Assembly (NCBI GenBank): GCA_005888635.1
Contig: VBAW01000016.1
Span: 62,001 to 126,000 of the forward strand
Reading direction: 5' to 3'
DNA length: 64,000 bases
Source of the DNA: Candidatus Bathyarchaeota archaeon
Lineage (GTDB): Archaea; Thermoproteota; Bathyarchaeia; 40CM-2-53-6
A program made the translations under genes and the position numbers. Each line of letters opens with the position of its first letter. Within the stretch, counting starts at the first letter, position 1. Positions 47,233 to 57,017 of this stretch are shown in pieces. The notes below the pieces were generated by a model. The model did not search any database and had not been told where the DNA came from. It saw only the letters and a program-made list of their open reading frames with translations.

Positions 47233-47709
47233 CTATGCCGTTTTCCAGGCTGCAAACTTCTTCAAGACTCTTGTAGGAACAGGGTTGAGGTATTGGAGAT
47301 GCTTCTTCTGGCAGAGGTTTCGAAAGTCAGTGTCCGTGGTCATGATTCCCGTCGCTTGGTTTTGAAGGGCTACGGCAAGATAGCCTGTGTCGAAGGCGTC
47401 GTGGTGGAGTTCTCGTGCTAGCTCGAAAGCCATGTGGACGACTTCTCTGGTGATTCGGCAGTATTGGACTGTGGGGTAGTGGTCGAGGAAGTGTCTGATC
47501 GCTTTCTCGCTCTCTTCTCTGTCACAGCCCCACTGTCGGGGCGTGATCCAGTAGGCGCGTATGGGGACTATGTCGGGTGTCAGCGGTATGAATCGGCCTT
47601 GGAGGCCCTCTTCGAGCTGTGGTGCGACGTATCTGTTTCCGGGATGGTCTTCGACGAGGAAGATTGCGAGCGTGTTAACGTCGATGGTTATCTTGTCTCT
47701 AGCCACCAA
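47233..47709 (-). CDS. PIN-domain nuclease-like protein
   Basis: DVNTLAIFLVEDHPGNRYV ... AFELARELHHDAFDTGYLAVALQNQATGIMTTDTDFRNL. Confidence 0.75.
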   Translation of the reverse strand: MVARDKITIDVNTLAIFLVEDHPGNRYVAPQLEEGLQGRFIPLTPDIVPIRAYWITPRQWGCDREESEKAIRHFLDHYPTVQYCRITREVVHMAFELARELHHDAFDTGYLAVALQNQATGIMTTDTDFRNLCQKKHLQYLNPVPTRVLKKFAAWKTA

Positions 47710-48232
47710 AGGTGGCCTCGCCGGCGTCTGGGAAAGCCTCTCTTCCCCATTTGGGGCGTGATGCTCTGGGACCCAGCAGCGTGGATTGGTTAATCCTTTC
47801 GACCCATTTGAACTCGGCTAGAGATCTCACGTCCCGGAAGTCGCCGTCCAGCGAAAGGATCTTTGAGACGCTGTTTCGTCTCATTATAACGAGCGACGTC
47901 CAATCCGTGAGTTTCGGAATTACCTCCGCGTGTTTTCTAAGATATGACTTGGCCGTTGCAAAATCAGTCTCGCCTACCTTTTCCAGCTTCAGCTTTGCGC
48001 TATTCTGAATTACACTATCTAGATTTCTTATCAGTGAAAGACGAAAATCAGTATCCAATTTCGTAGTCTTGCTCCATGCTACCGATATACACTCGTCGAG
48101 AATATAGTCCGATGTATACAGCCATTCAGACTTTTCAAACGCCAGAGATAGTATTTCTTTACCTGTGACATGATCCGAGTCGTGTTTGTTTAGAGCCGCT
48201 ACGAAGATGTTTGTATCAACGAAGAATTTCAG
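47699..48232 (-). CDS. PIN-domain protein, apparent CTG start overlapping the upstream stop
   Basis: Reading upstream of the ORF-track Met gives (L)KFFVDTNIFVAALNKHDSDHVTGKEILSLAFEKSEWLYTSDYILDECISVAWSKTTK..., a complete PIN domain. Confidence 0.75.
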   Translation of the reverse strand: MKFFVDTNIFVAALNKHDSDHVTGKEILSLAFEKSEWLYTSDYILDECISVAWSKTTKLDTDFRLSLIRNLDSVIQNSAKLKLEKVGETDFATAKSYLRKHAEVIPKLTDWTSLVIMRRNSVSKILSLDGDFRDVRSLAEFKWVERINQSTLLGPRASRPKWGREAFPDAGEATFGG

Positions 48233-48750
48233 GCAAATTCCTCATCGAGGCGTGAAGCGTGTGTATCAACCTTCCAGTCGATGGGCCGCCGCAACGCTTT
48301 CCACAAGGAATCCTGTTTCCAGTCGATTTTCTTCACTGGTTTCGCGTCGGCAAGTAGCTTGTCGAATTTGTCTCTGATCTTCGCGGCCTCTTCAGGCTCA
48401 TTTTCATGAAGTTCGCCTGTCCTTTCTCCGACTTTCAGAGCGTGGGGCCTCGACAGAATGTAAGATTTTGAATCTGCCACTAGGAAATGATCTCTTACTC
48501 GTGACCCAATGAAAACCTCGACTCCCCTAGCGATGAGCCCATTAGAAACATCGGAGGATGGGTTTGAAGCATATACTTTCACGGCAACCCCTCTTTCTCG
48601 GGCTCGCTCCGCCGCCCACTTCAGGTCTGGGAATCCATAAGCACTGATCTCGCCTGTGATGACGATTATCTCGTCCTTGGCAGAATCGATAAGTCGGACT
48701 GCTTTGCGCCTGAAATCCTCATCAGTCGAGTCACGACTAATCTTGTTCAG
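48229..48750 (-). CDS. phospholipase D-like domain protein
   Basis: Open frame upstream adds DFRRKAVRLIDSAKDEIIVITGEISAYGFPDLKWAAERARERGVAVKVYASNP; downstream RVRDHFLVADSKSYILSRPH (degenerate HKD-like); start uncertain (CTG?). Confidence 0.6.
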   Translation of the reverse strand: MNKISRDSTDEDFRRKAVRLIDSAKDEIIVITGEISAYGFPDLKWAAERARERGVAVKVYASNPSSDVSNGLIARGVEVFIGSRVRDHFLVADSKSYILSRPHALKVGERTGELHENEPEEAAKIRDKFDKLLADAKPVKKIDWKQDSLWKALRRPIDWKVDTHASRLDEEFA

Positions 48751-48899
48751 GGCCCCTCTGCCTCTACTGGAGCAAAATCCGCGGGCTTTTAAAAGAAGTC
48801 CTTACGCTCCCGATTCATCCTAAGACACAGCATTCGGACCACCCCGCCAACTAGGAGGATTCAGCGAACTCGAACAAGCGTTCATGGCTTGCGGGACTC

Positions 48900-49076
48900 A
48901 GGTCGACCCTCAGAATACTCTCCTTTACCGAAGAAGCGTCTGAGCCTGTGGCAAAGATACTCTCCGGTCTAGATAGGGCTGGGAGAGGGATCGAGATCCG
49001 AGACCTATTCGTCGGAGCCACAGCGCTCCAAGAAGGCTATGCGGTGGCAACCGAGAACCAGATTCATGATGGTTAG
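48900..49076 (+). pseudogene. PIN-domain (VapC-like) C-terminal remnant
   Basis: in-frame RILSFTEEASEPVAKILSGLDRAGRGIEIRDLFVGATALQEGYAVATENQIHDG*. Confidence 0.6.
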
Positions 49077-49251
49077 TAGTGCTCCCTTCGCTGATGTTTT
49101 CGGCTTATGATCTCTTGGAACGTTTCAAACATGTCTCCGGAACGGTGCCCGTTTCCGACAAACCTTAGACTCGCCTCGATGTTCCTGTAAGTTTTCAATC
49201 CGATCTGAACATCTGCTCCCTTGGTAAAGCGAAAGCTATATTGTAAAGCGC

Positions 49252-49536
49252 GTGCAAGATTGTAGGGTGGAGAGAAGATTGGGGTCTGTTGTGAAGGTGA
49301 GTAGGAAGCATCAGGTTGTCGTTCCTCGGGAGGCTAGAGAGGCGTTGGGGGTGGGTGCGGGTGACGAGTTGGTCGTAGAGGTCGAGAATGGTCGGGTCTT
49401 GATGAAGCCTAAGCCTCGGAACTATTCGAGGCATATGCTCGGGCTGCATAAGAGTGTCTGGAAGGGCGTTAAGACTGAGAGCTATGTTAGGACGGAGAGG
49501 GAAGCCTGGAAGAAGGAAACTTCCTCAAAGTCCTGA
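49252..49536 (+). CDS. vapB: AbrB/SpoVT-family antitoxin (VapB-like)
   Basis: VSRKHQVVVPREAREALGVGAGDELVVEVENGRVLMKPK. Confidence 0.8.
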   Translation: MQDCRVERRLGSVVKVSRKHQVVVPREAREALGVGAGDELVVEVENGRVLMKPKPRNYSRHMLGLHKSVWKGVKTESYVRTEREAWKKETSSKS

Positions 49537-49958
49537 GTAAGCACCGCATTCTCGGGATCGATACTTCTCCATTCATCTATCACCTCGAGAAGAACCCGAT
49601 ATTCTCCGGGCTTACTCTCAGACTCTTTGAGCTCGTGGAGAGAGGCGGCGTAAGGGCCGTGACTTCGACTCTATCGCTGATGGAGGTCCTGGTCAGGCCA
49701 AAACAGTTGAACCAGCAGAAGGTAGTTGACGACTATGGATTCTTGCTGAGAACCTTCCCCAATCTTACGTTGAGGAGTATCGATGATAGCTGCGCCGAGA
49801 GAGCTGCGGATCTGAAAGCCGCCTATGGGATCAGGCCTCCCGACGCGTTACAGATCGGGACTGCGATCGTATCCGGTGCCGGATGCTTTGTGACGAACGA
49901 TGAGAAGCTGAAGAAGGTGAAGGAGATCGAGGTTATTCTGTTGAAAGATTACGCATAA
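49533..49958 (+). CDS. vapC: PIN-domain toxin (VapC-like), apparent CTG start
   Basis: (L)SKHRILGIDTSPFIYHLEKNPIFSGLTLRLFELVERGGVRAVTSTLSLMEVLV...RPPDALQIGTAIVSGAGCFVTNDEKL; CTG overlaps antitoxin TGA as CTGA. Confidence 0.8.
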   Translation: MSKHRILGIDTSPFIYHLEKNPIFSGLTLRLFELVERGGVRAVTSTLSLMEVLVRPKQLNQQKVVDDYGFLLRTFPNLTLRSIDDSCAERAADLKAAYGIRPPDALQIGTAIVSGAGCFVTNDEKLKKVKEIEVILLKDYA

Positions 49959-50100
49959 CACTACTCTCGCACGCTAGATCACGAAGGCTAAGCCGTGGCC
50001 AACCGAGAACAAGGAACACGTCCAACGAATACCAGGCCTCACAGTCCTAGCCGAGCAAGAGTATGAGTAACAGGTTCTTTGAGAGCAAGACGTCAAACGC

Positions 50101-51609
50101 TTGTTTCGGCTACGTTCGATGGCTGCCACATCGGAACACAATCTTGCCAATACGGAGCTTCAGAATGCTGAAGTTGAAGACATCTCTGCACAGCCGTTTG
50201 AAGACGAACTGCTCGGCCTCATATGGAAATTCCTAGAATCACCGGGTAACGTTCTGCTGATTCAAGGGGCGCCTGGTACAGGAAAAACCACGCTTGCGCT
50301 TGAACTTCTCAGAAGAGTGAAAGGGACTCGTATCGGGCCTCGTGAAATTTCGGCCAACAAAGTGTACGTGTCGAGCCGGGTCTCACCAATAAAGTTCCGC
50401 CGGCAATTCCCTGGAGTCCATGAGGTCATCGATTCTATGTCAGGAAAGGGGCTTGCAGGCACCTGGACAGAGAGTGAGGACAACGCTCGTCTGTCGGGAG
50501 CCACCGCGAATATTGTACATAGAATTCTCGCTCTGAAACGGGCGAAGCAGAAAGGAATTGTCGTCATAGATAGCTGGGAAGGAGCTGTACGGAACTTAGC
50601 CGAGGAAGAACGTCACTCGTTAGAGTCAGCAATCTTTTCCGAGCTCGACGACAGCAAGCTCGGGGCAGTACTTGTGAGCGAAGGTGAAAGTGCCTCGGGT
50701 CTAACGCATCTTGTAGACGGAATCACCACACTGTCAATGTCTCGATTGGAAGGTAGGGTGGTCAGGAGCATGATGGTCGACAAGCTCCGAGGGTTTAGGC
50801 TGCGCAGGCAGGGAGCGCTCTTCACTCTTGACAGAGGCAGATTCACGCCCCTACCTAGGGTCGGATTTCATCTTGATGGTGACTTGTCGGAAACTCCTAG
50901 AGTTCCGGCGATTGTTCCTCACACTTTAGCGGCCTATTCGACAGGCAGCGAAGACCTTGACAAATTGCTCCAGGGCGGAGTCAAGAAGGGATCCTCTGTC
51001 CTGATAGATCTCAACAGCACAGTATCCCCTCGTGTCGGCATCCTCCTCATCGACATCATAACAGCTAATTTCATCAACCAGGGTGGCTCTGCGTTCATAG
51101 TTCCCTACAGCATATTCAACTCCCAGACCGTTGCCGACTCTATGAGGAGATATGTCGGAAACACGGCATTGAACGAGAGGGTCCGCATCGCAGAGTACAA
51201 CCAGGGGCTTCCAGATGAAAAATGGCGGGTGAAGATGAGAGGCAAGATAGAGGAAGATATTCCAATCATCAACAAGTACTGGAGCCAGCTTGGGGCCATC
51301 TCAACATCAAGAATGATGAAATTTGACTTCGACAAACTAGCACAGGTCTACGGTGAAGCCATCGGGGTTCCAAGTCTCGCCGAAATTGGAGCCGGCATAC
51401 GGGAGTCAGCAGCTTTCATGATGGCGGTAGTCTCACGACCTACGATGATGAGAGAGGAACTTCAGAGAAGCGTCGACTATTACTTGAAAACACAGACACT
51501 TGACGAATCCCTCCTCATCTATGGGGTCAAGCCGTTTAGCAACGTTCACGGTGTGGAATTCAGTTTTGAACGAGGCTATCCACGTCTATCCTTAATGGAA
51601 GTCGTCTGA
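50101..51609 (+). CDS. P-loop ATPase, RecA/GvpD-like
   Basis: IQGAPGTGKTTLALELLRRVKG, KVYVSSRVSPIKFRRQFPGV, second RecA-like half TGSEDLDKLLQGGVKKGSSVLID. Confidence 0.7.
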   Translation: MFRLRSMAATSEHNLANTELQNAEVEDISAQPFEDELLGLIWKFLESPGNVLLIQGAPGTGKTTLALELLRRVKGTRIGPREISANKVYVSSRVSPIKFRRQFPGVHEVIDSMSGKGLAGTWTESEDNARLSGATANIVHRILALKRAKQKGIVVIDSWEGAVRNLAEEERHSLESAIFSELDDSKLGAVLVSEGESASGLTHLVDGITTLSMSRLEGRVVRSMMVDKLRGFRLRRQGALFTLDRGRFTPLPRVGFHLDGDLSETPRVPAIVPHTLAAYSTGSEDLDKLLQGGVKKGSSVLIDLNSTVSPRVGILLIDIITANFINQGGSAFIVPYSIFNSQTVADSMRRYVGNTALNERVRIAEYNQGLPDEKWRVKMRGKIEEDIPIINKYWSQLGAISTSRMMKFDFDKLAQVYGEAIGVPSLAEIGAGIRESAAFMMAVVSRPTMMREELQRSVDYYLKTQTLDESLLIYGVKPFSNVHGVEFSFERGYPRLSLMEVV

Positions 51610-51910
51610 CCAATCCACCTAGGACCTGATGTGTCCAAGAACCTTTGCTAGTAGACTAGAACTCCATCTTAGCGCTATGATTGATCCTATATTGTCCGCA
51701 TTCGCAGTGGTCAAAGGGGTAGGGGAATCGCAATCTGCCTACTATCTCATAGAGGATCAGCAAGACCTCCTTCTTCGAAGCATAGTTTCGTCCTAGCTAC
51801 CTACGCACGCTTTTCGCTTGGTAAACTGAAGCGCTTTGGACACCCTCTTATCCATCATAGGATAACGCTCCTATCGATCGTCTATATCCGGCGATTTCAA
51901 GAATTGTGAT

Positions 51911-51992
51911 CAGGGCTTGTCTTGTTACGAATGAAGAGACGTTCAAGCGGGTCAAGGAGATTGAGATAGTGGTGCTGAACCATTTCGCATAA
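51911..51992 (+). pseudogene. PIN-domain C-terminal remnant
   Basis: CLVTNEETFKRVKEIEIVVLNHFA*, closely similar to the C-terminus of 49533..49958 (CFVTNDEKLKKVKEIEVILLKDYA). Confidence 0.6.
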
Positions 51993-52563
51993 TAGACTCT
52001 CAAACTATCAGAGTGCCAAGAACGCCTACAGCAATAGGACATCCAGCCTAGGAACGTATGCTAAGAAGGGTCCCCTTGATGGGGTGACCAGGAGTCGAGA
52101 ACACAAAGAGAAGACAAGGCTCAACCCTCGGTCCGGATGGAAACTACACCACGACACACGCAAACAAAACCATCCAACACGCTACAACAACCCGAGAGAG
52201 ACCAGGCAAAACAGTCGAATTGGCTCCTGACAGTCGCGTGCAAACGCCTTTGGAGTCGCCTTAGAATCGAAAATTGTCCGTCCTTACGCTAATCCTCTCC
52301 AGTGCATGATGACACGCCAGCCGCCGGTGGTAACATCCTGAGGGTGCCTAGGAAGTCGCCCGGGAAATCGCCTGAGGGTCCAGGTCGATGACAAAATCCG
52401 CGTGACGGTTACGAGGATGCGAACGTGGTCGTTGATGCGACCCTGTTAAGATCCGGCTAGCAGTAGACCGTCTAGAAAGAAATGGGTATGCTGGTGAGTC
52501 CCGTGACGCAGAAAAGTGATTGATTCTGGAATCCCGTGAGTACGAATAATGGATCGGCTGTTC

Positions 52564-52899
52564 TTAGGGTCGTCTGATGTTTGTTACTCGAAGCTTGAAT
52601 TGCAGCGTCTTCCCGGCCATGGGATGATTGCCGCTCCTCCCGTAAGCCTTCTCGGGTGGAATAACGACCTCCTTCTCCTCATTCACCTTCATACCCATCA
52701 ACGCCTCGTCAAAACCCTGAATCACCTTACCGGTTCCGAGAATCACCATCAAGGGGTGGTAGTCGCGGGCTGCATTGTATAGTCCCGCGCTCTTGGCTTC
52801 TTTCTCCATAGACGTATCGAATATCTTTCCGCCCGGGAATTTTCCGATATAGTGGACTGAGACGGTATCTCCTTTCTGCGCTTTCAGTTCTAAGCTCAT
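52564..52899 (-). CDS. FKBP-type peptidyl-prolyl isomerase
   Basis: KGDTVSVHYIGKFPGGKIFDTS, MVILGTGKVIQGFDEALMGMKVNEEKEVVIPPEKAYG. Confidence 0.92.
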   Translation of the reverse strand: MSLELKAQKGDTVSVHYIGKFPGGKIFDTSMEKEAKSAGLYNAARDYHPLMVILGTGKVIQGFDEALMGMKVNEEKEVVIPPEKAYGRSGNHPMAGKTLQFKLRVTNIRRP

Positions 52900-53019
52900 G
52901 ATTCATTCGCTCACGGAGTTTGGTTTTGGGTCTAAATAGGTAACGGTGGACTCTGGTGTCTGAAGGAGATTTCTTCCCTCCGACCTAATTTATACGGAAC
53001 ATAGGGCACATCTCACGGC

Positions 53020-53298
53020 ATGATGGCTGAGAAGCAGACCCCGAAAGCTCGCTTCTCCACAAAGCTCCCGAATGGAGACTTCCTAGGAATCACCATATGG
53101 CCGGGAAAAACCGAACCATCCGCAGAGGTTGTTACGGTTCAGATACGACATCCAACCGGCGACAACTGGGAAACTACAGCCCGAATCGCGCTCTATCGCA
53201 CGCCAGATGGCAAGTATTCCCTACTTCCGGAAAGGCCGGTAACAAAGTCTTCAGAAAAGACGGAAGCAGTAACAGTAGCTGCGACAGAGGGAGATTAG
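53020..53298 (+). CDS. small conserved hypothetical protein
   Basis: ORF with conserved-looking composition. Confidence 0.5.
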   Translation: MMAEKQTPKARFSTKLPNGDFLGITIWPGKTEPSAEVVTVQIRHPTGDNWETTARIALYRTPDGKYSLLPERPVTKSSEKTEAVTVAATEGD

Positions 53299-53302
53299 GA
53301 AA

Positions 53303-53704
53303 ATGTCTACTAGCGAGTTAGTGTTGGAAGAGACCCCATACCTGAACCTCACGACGAGAGGCAGGAAGACAGGGCTGAAGCATGATGTTGAGCTCTGGTT
53401 CGCCTTCGAAGACGGAAGACTATACTTCCTTGCACACGAATCCTCTCACTGGTGGAAGAACGTCGTCAAGACTCCCAGAGTCGAAGTAGAGGTCTCGGAG
53501 ATCCTCTTCGAGGGAACAGGCAGACTTGTCCCAGAGAAACGTGAACACACATTCGAACTCTTCAGAGGCAAATACGGAAGGGACCAGGTAGAGCGATGGT
53601 ACGGCGGCGAGAGGTCAAAGAGGAAAGCGGTCGAGATTCAGCTCGGACGGGTCTTGGGAAAGAAGCCGAGCGGCAAAGGCAGCCTTATCGAGATAGCCAT
53701 ATAA
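53303..53704 (+). CDS. F420/deazaflavin-dependent nitroreductase-family protein
   Basis: YLNLTTRGRKTGLKHDVELWFAFEDGRLYFLAHESSHWWKNVVKTPRVEVEV. Confidence 0.75.
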   Translation: MSTSELVLEETPYLNLTTRGRKTGLKHDVELWFAFEDGRLYFLAHESSHWWKNVVKTPRVEVEVSEILFEGTGRLVPEKREHTFELFRGKYGRDQVERWYGGERSKRKAVEIQLGRVLGKKPSGKGSLIEIAI

Positions 53705-53737
53705 CAAGTCAACAGAGCACCACAGGTCCGATAAGGT

Positions 53738-54001
53738 ATGGCGTACGGACTAGCGGAGGGGTTCAGAAAGACAGCCGTGCGGCTGGGTGGAAAGAAGAAG
53801 CGCCAAGCGGTGGTCATCGCAACTTTCGGCAACCACTTCACACTGAACGACGCGCTCGAAAAATTCCGGAAGGAAGGACTAACGTTCGAGACAGAGAAAG
53901 GGCACATCGTCAAGATATTCTTGGACAAGAATACGAAAGAGAGAGCGGAACAAGTCCGAAGTATCATTAGAGAAAACTTCGGTTACGTTGAACCGCTCTA
54001 G
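53738..54001 (+). CDS. hypothetical protein
   Basis: 87 aa ORF in a run of co-oriented genes. Confidence 0.5.
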   Translation: MAYGLAEGFRKTAVRLGGKKKRQAVVIATFGNHFTLNDALEKFRKEGLTFETEKGHIVKIFLDKNTKERAEQVRSIIRENFGYVEPL

Positions 54002-54045
54002 ATAGATACCAATTCAGACAATCTAGCTCGACGTTCCCTAGCACA

Positions 54046-54711
54046 ATGAAGATTCCGAAGTTCGTTACGATATCGTTCGATGTAGACAAGACCCTCTTCC
54101 GTCAGCCTGCACTCACCCAGGCGGCACGAGGCTTAGGGATCGGCAAGAAGTGGGACGCGATCGACCAGATGTATCATCGTAAACGGATAACTCTGAGACA
54201 GGCTCTCTTGCAACAGTTTCAGCTTCTCGTCGGGATGAAGCTCTTGGACATTTTAGCTGAAGTCTCCAGGGTCCCGATGATGCGGAACATCCGAGAGGCC
54301 GTTGACAAGCTCTTGGGCCTTGGACTGTCAGTGATCCTCTGCACCGACAATCCGGATTTTCTCTGTCAGTATTTAGTGGAACAATTCGGATTCCGCGGAT
54401 TCGTCTCGTCAAAAGTAGCCGTGAAGAACGGACTAATCATAGATGACATCGAGCCTCTACCGGACAAGAGGCTCGGCATCAGAAAGTACTGCGCATGGAT
54501 GAGCATTCCACTAAGCAAGACCGTCCACGTGGGAGATGGGCTGAATGATGTTCCCGTCTTTCGAGTAGTCGGCTATTCTATCGCCTTGAACGCTAGCCTT
54601 GAGAAGGCGAGGAGGGCGGCTTCACATCAAATGGAGACCGACGACCTGCTCGACGTTTACAGGCATATTCAGTCGGAAATGTCAAGCGCCTCGGCCTCTT
54701 TCTCTCCCTAG
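54046..54711 (+). CDS. HAD-superfamily hydrolase
   Basis: ISFDVDKTLF, VILCTDNPDF, VHVGDGLNDVPVFRVVGYSIALNAS. Confidence 0.85.
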   Translation: MKIPKFVTISFDVDKTLFRQPALTQAARGLGIGKKWDAIDQMYHRKRITLRQALLQQFQLLVGMKLLDILAEVSRVPMMRNIREAVDKLLGLGLSVILCTDNPDFLCQYLVEQFGFRGFVSSKVAVKNGLIIDDIEPLPDKRLGIRKYCAWMSIPLSKTVHVGDGLNDVPVFRVVGYSIALNASLEKARRAASHQMETDDLLDVYRHIQSEMSSASASFSP

Positions 54712-54726
54712 AAGAGAGGAGGTTGT

Positions 54727-55368
54727 CTAGCATGATGACTTACTACGGTCAAGGGTTCCGCGAACTGCTTTTGCCCTTCGCCGATATCCGCGAAGAAGGA
54801 CGTAGCCCACGAGGATGAAGAATAGCGAATCGAGTGCCAAGAAGAGTGGATTGTAGATAGTGCCATTTGCTTGGATGCATGGGCGCGGGCAACTGGTCTG
54901 TTGGACCTTCCAGGTGAAGGGGACGCCATAGTTGCTGGCTGTGATACCGCCAGGGTTGGCTCCTTGGTCAGTCATAACCCAGCCAGTTGCGAGCGCTAGA
55001 AGGATTCCGACGGGAACGAGAGGAATAATCAATCGGATTGCCGGTACTAGCGTCCTCCGGGTCTGACTACGGACCAATAGAAATCCGGACACTCCTGAGA
55101 GGACTAGTCCAGCCAATGTGAATAGTGATGACCAATTCTCCTGGCCGACCGTTATCCCGGAACCGTAGGGCGCTGCCCAGAACGCTGCGCCGAACAGTAA
55201 CATCACTCCTCCAACGAGCCCGGGACAGAGCGCAACGAAAGCTGTAGTCTTCATGGCAAGAAGAGCGTCCGTACCTCGATAATAGTCGAGTTCAACCCAG
55301 CACCAAAGAAAAGAGTGACAGCCCCAGAAAGACCGCACGGCATACGCGGTACCAGATCCGAGAACCAA
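54727..55368 (-). CDS. hypothetical multi-spanning membrane protein
   Basis: ORF with about five hydrophobic segments. Confidence 0.55.
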   Translation of the reverse strand: MVLGSGTAYAVRSFWGCHSFLWCWVELDYYRGTDALLAMKTTAFVALCPGLVGGVMLLFGAAFWAAPYGSGITVGQENWSSLFTLAGLVLSGVSGFLLVRSQTRRTLVPAIRLIIPLVPVGILLALATGWVMTDQGANPGGITASNYGVPFTWKVQQTSCPRPCIQANGTIYNPLFLALDSLFFILVGYVLLRGYRRRAKAVRGTLDRSKSSC

Positions 55369-55388
55369 GACAAGTGAACAGTACTAGG

Positions 55389-56378
55389 TCAGTAAATTAG
55401 CCGGCTACTCAGGGCGAGCCTTTTCTTGTCCGTTACGAACGCGCATTCTTGGAGCCCCAACTTTCTGCCGAGATGGAGGGCCAAGTGTTGCAGACAGAAC
55501 ATGACTTGTAGAGTTCCCAGAAGAGGATAGCGCGTGTCACTCTTCAAAAGATGCACGTTGAAACCGCTCTTTGAAAGAACTCGAAACACTTCAGTCGTCT
55601 TCTGGTCCGAACTCGGAGCTAAGAATAGAAGATTGTCTGACTTCTCTTGGAGTGAGAAAAGCTGGGAATGCCCAAGCTGCTCTGTATGCTGGTATTGAGC
55701 CAATAGCCCCAGAACCTCGTGGATCTTGAAAGCTGCATACATTGCGAGAGCGTAGCCCGTCCCGGATCCGACGAACAGGAACCCTCCGCGAGGATCGACC
55801 CGCAAGTCTCGAGCCCACTCAGCTGCTTGTTGTTCAATCATGCGTACAGAGTCTAGTTTCGGTAATCGACGGAGCAGCGAGGCTACCGCAAGGAGGGAGG
55901 CCGAGAAACTCGCGGTTCCGGACGTAAGGATTCCCGGGCTCCTATATCGTAACCGAATTACATCGTCGCATTCTTTCGCGAGAGGGCTCTCCGGGTTCGC
56001 GGTTATTGCAACGCGCTTCTTCGCTAACCCTCTGACGCTTTTAGCAAGCTGTATGTTCGTTCTGGTTTTGCCGCTGACTGATGTTATGAAGAGGGTCTTG
56101 TTCCTAGCCACCTTCGGATAGAGCTGGAGCTCGAAAGGGTCTGCAGCGAACGCCTGCATATGGGACAAGTAATGGGCGAAGAGTGAGCTTGCGAGGGAGT
56201 CTCCTGAGCCGGTGAAAATGATGCTCGAAGGGTCAAGATTGCGAAAGCGGTCATATTTTCCGAGTTCGCGGGCGAATGCTGGAAGGTCTTCGACTTGGTT
56301 ATGGATTTCTTGCTCGATCGCATCGAGCGAGGATGTCTTACCCAGCGTTCTCTGCTGACTCTTGCCTATAGACGCCAC
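55389..56378 (-). CDS. SIS-domain sugar isomerase-like protein
   Basis: SSIIFTGSGDSLASSLFAHYLS, LFITSVSGKTRTNIQLAKSVRG, tandem SIS organisation. Confidence 0.7.
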   Translation of the reverse strand: MASIGKSQQRTLGKTSSLDAIEQEIHNQVEDLPAFARELGKYDRFRNLDPSSIIFTGSGDSLASSLFAHYLSHMQAFAADPFELQLYPKVARNKTLFITSVSGKTRTNIQLAKSVRGLAKKRVAITANPESPLAKECDDVIRLRYRSPGILTSGTASFSASLLAVASLLRRLPKLDSVRMIEQQAAEWARDLRVDPRGGFLFVGSGTGYALAMYAAFKIHEVLGLLAQYQHTEQLGHSQLFSLQEKSDNLLFLAPSSDQKTTEVFRVLSKSGFNVHLLKSDTRYPLLGTLQVMFCLQHLALHLGRKLGLQECAFVTDKKRLALSSRLIY

Positions 56379-56661
56379 CTGAGTAGGTCCATTTCTTCCC
56401 GCATTGCTTGCATTGGAGGTTGAATCCGGTCCGCCATCCGTCTGGGCTTCGTATCTCGCCGGTTATGGCGAGTTCTCCATGGCACGAGCACCGCGGGACA
56501 ATCCTTGACAAGACACTATCGGTCGCTCGATGGCGGAATAAATGCAATTTGCGATCCGAATGTTTCAAGCGTTATGCTAGGAGAATTTTTCGGCGCGGCT
56601 TCAGTTATTCTTATATGCTTTGCCCCGTCATACGTAGACTATAGGTATTTCGAATGGTCCG

Positions 56662-56928
56662 TTGGGATATTCGAAAACTGAGAGCGTGAAGAAAAAAACG
56701 TCGTATAAGGTCATGGTGGCCTTCGGCGAACAGACCTACACTCTTCTTAGCGACGAGGCTCGTGCACGCGGAATAACAATTCAGGAGCTTCTCCGTGCGG
56801 TCGTCATACCTGACTGGTTCAAGGCAAAGTATGAGCCTGTTCCACGACAAAGTCCGGTCATCGAACGGAGGACGAGAGAGGAGGAGCCTGTGGTGCCCTA
56901 CTCGTTCTCAAACAAGCTCAGATACTAG
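56662..56928 (+). CDS. small putative DNA-binding protein (RHH-like)
   Basis: YKVMVAFGEQTYTLLSDEARARGITIQELLRAVVIPDWF. Confidence 0.45.
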   Translation: MGYSKTESVKKKTSYKVMVAFGEQTYTLLSDEARARGITIQELLRAVVIPDWFKAKYEPVPRQSPVIERRTREEEPVVPYSFSNKLRY

Positions 56929-57017
56929 TTCCAGCCACCCAAACTTCTTTTTTCATCCTTCGGCATAGTTGCGGTCTCGATCCCGATTTGTGGTCTAGGA
57001 ATTTGTTTAAGCTCGGG

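Noticed and set aside
52306-52375. C/D-box sRNA candidate (ATGATGA ... CTGA ... CTGA)
   Set aside because: Box spacing is too long and no C' box is visible; treated as chance.
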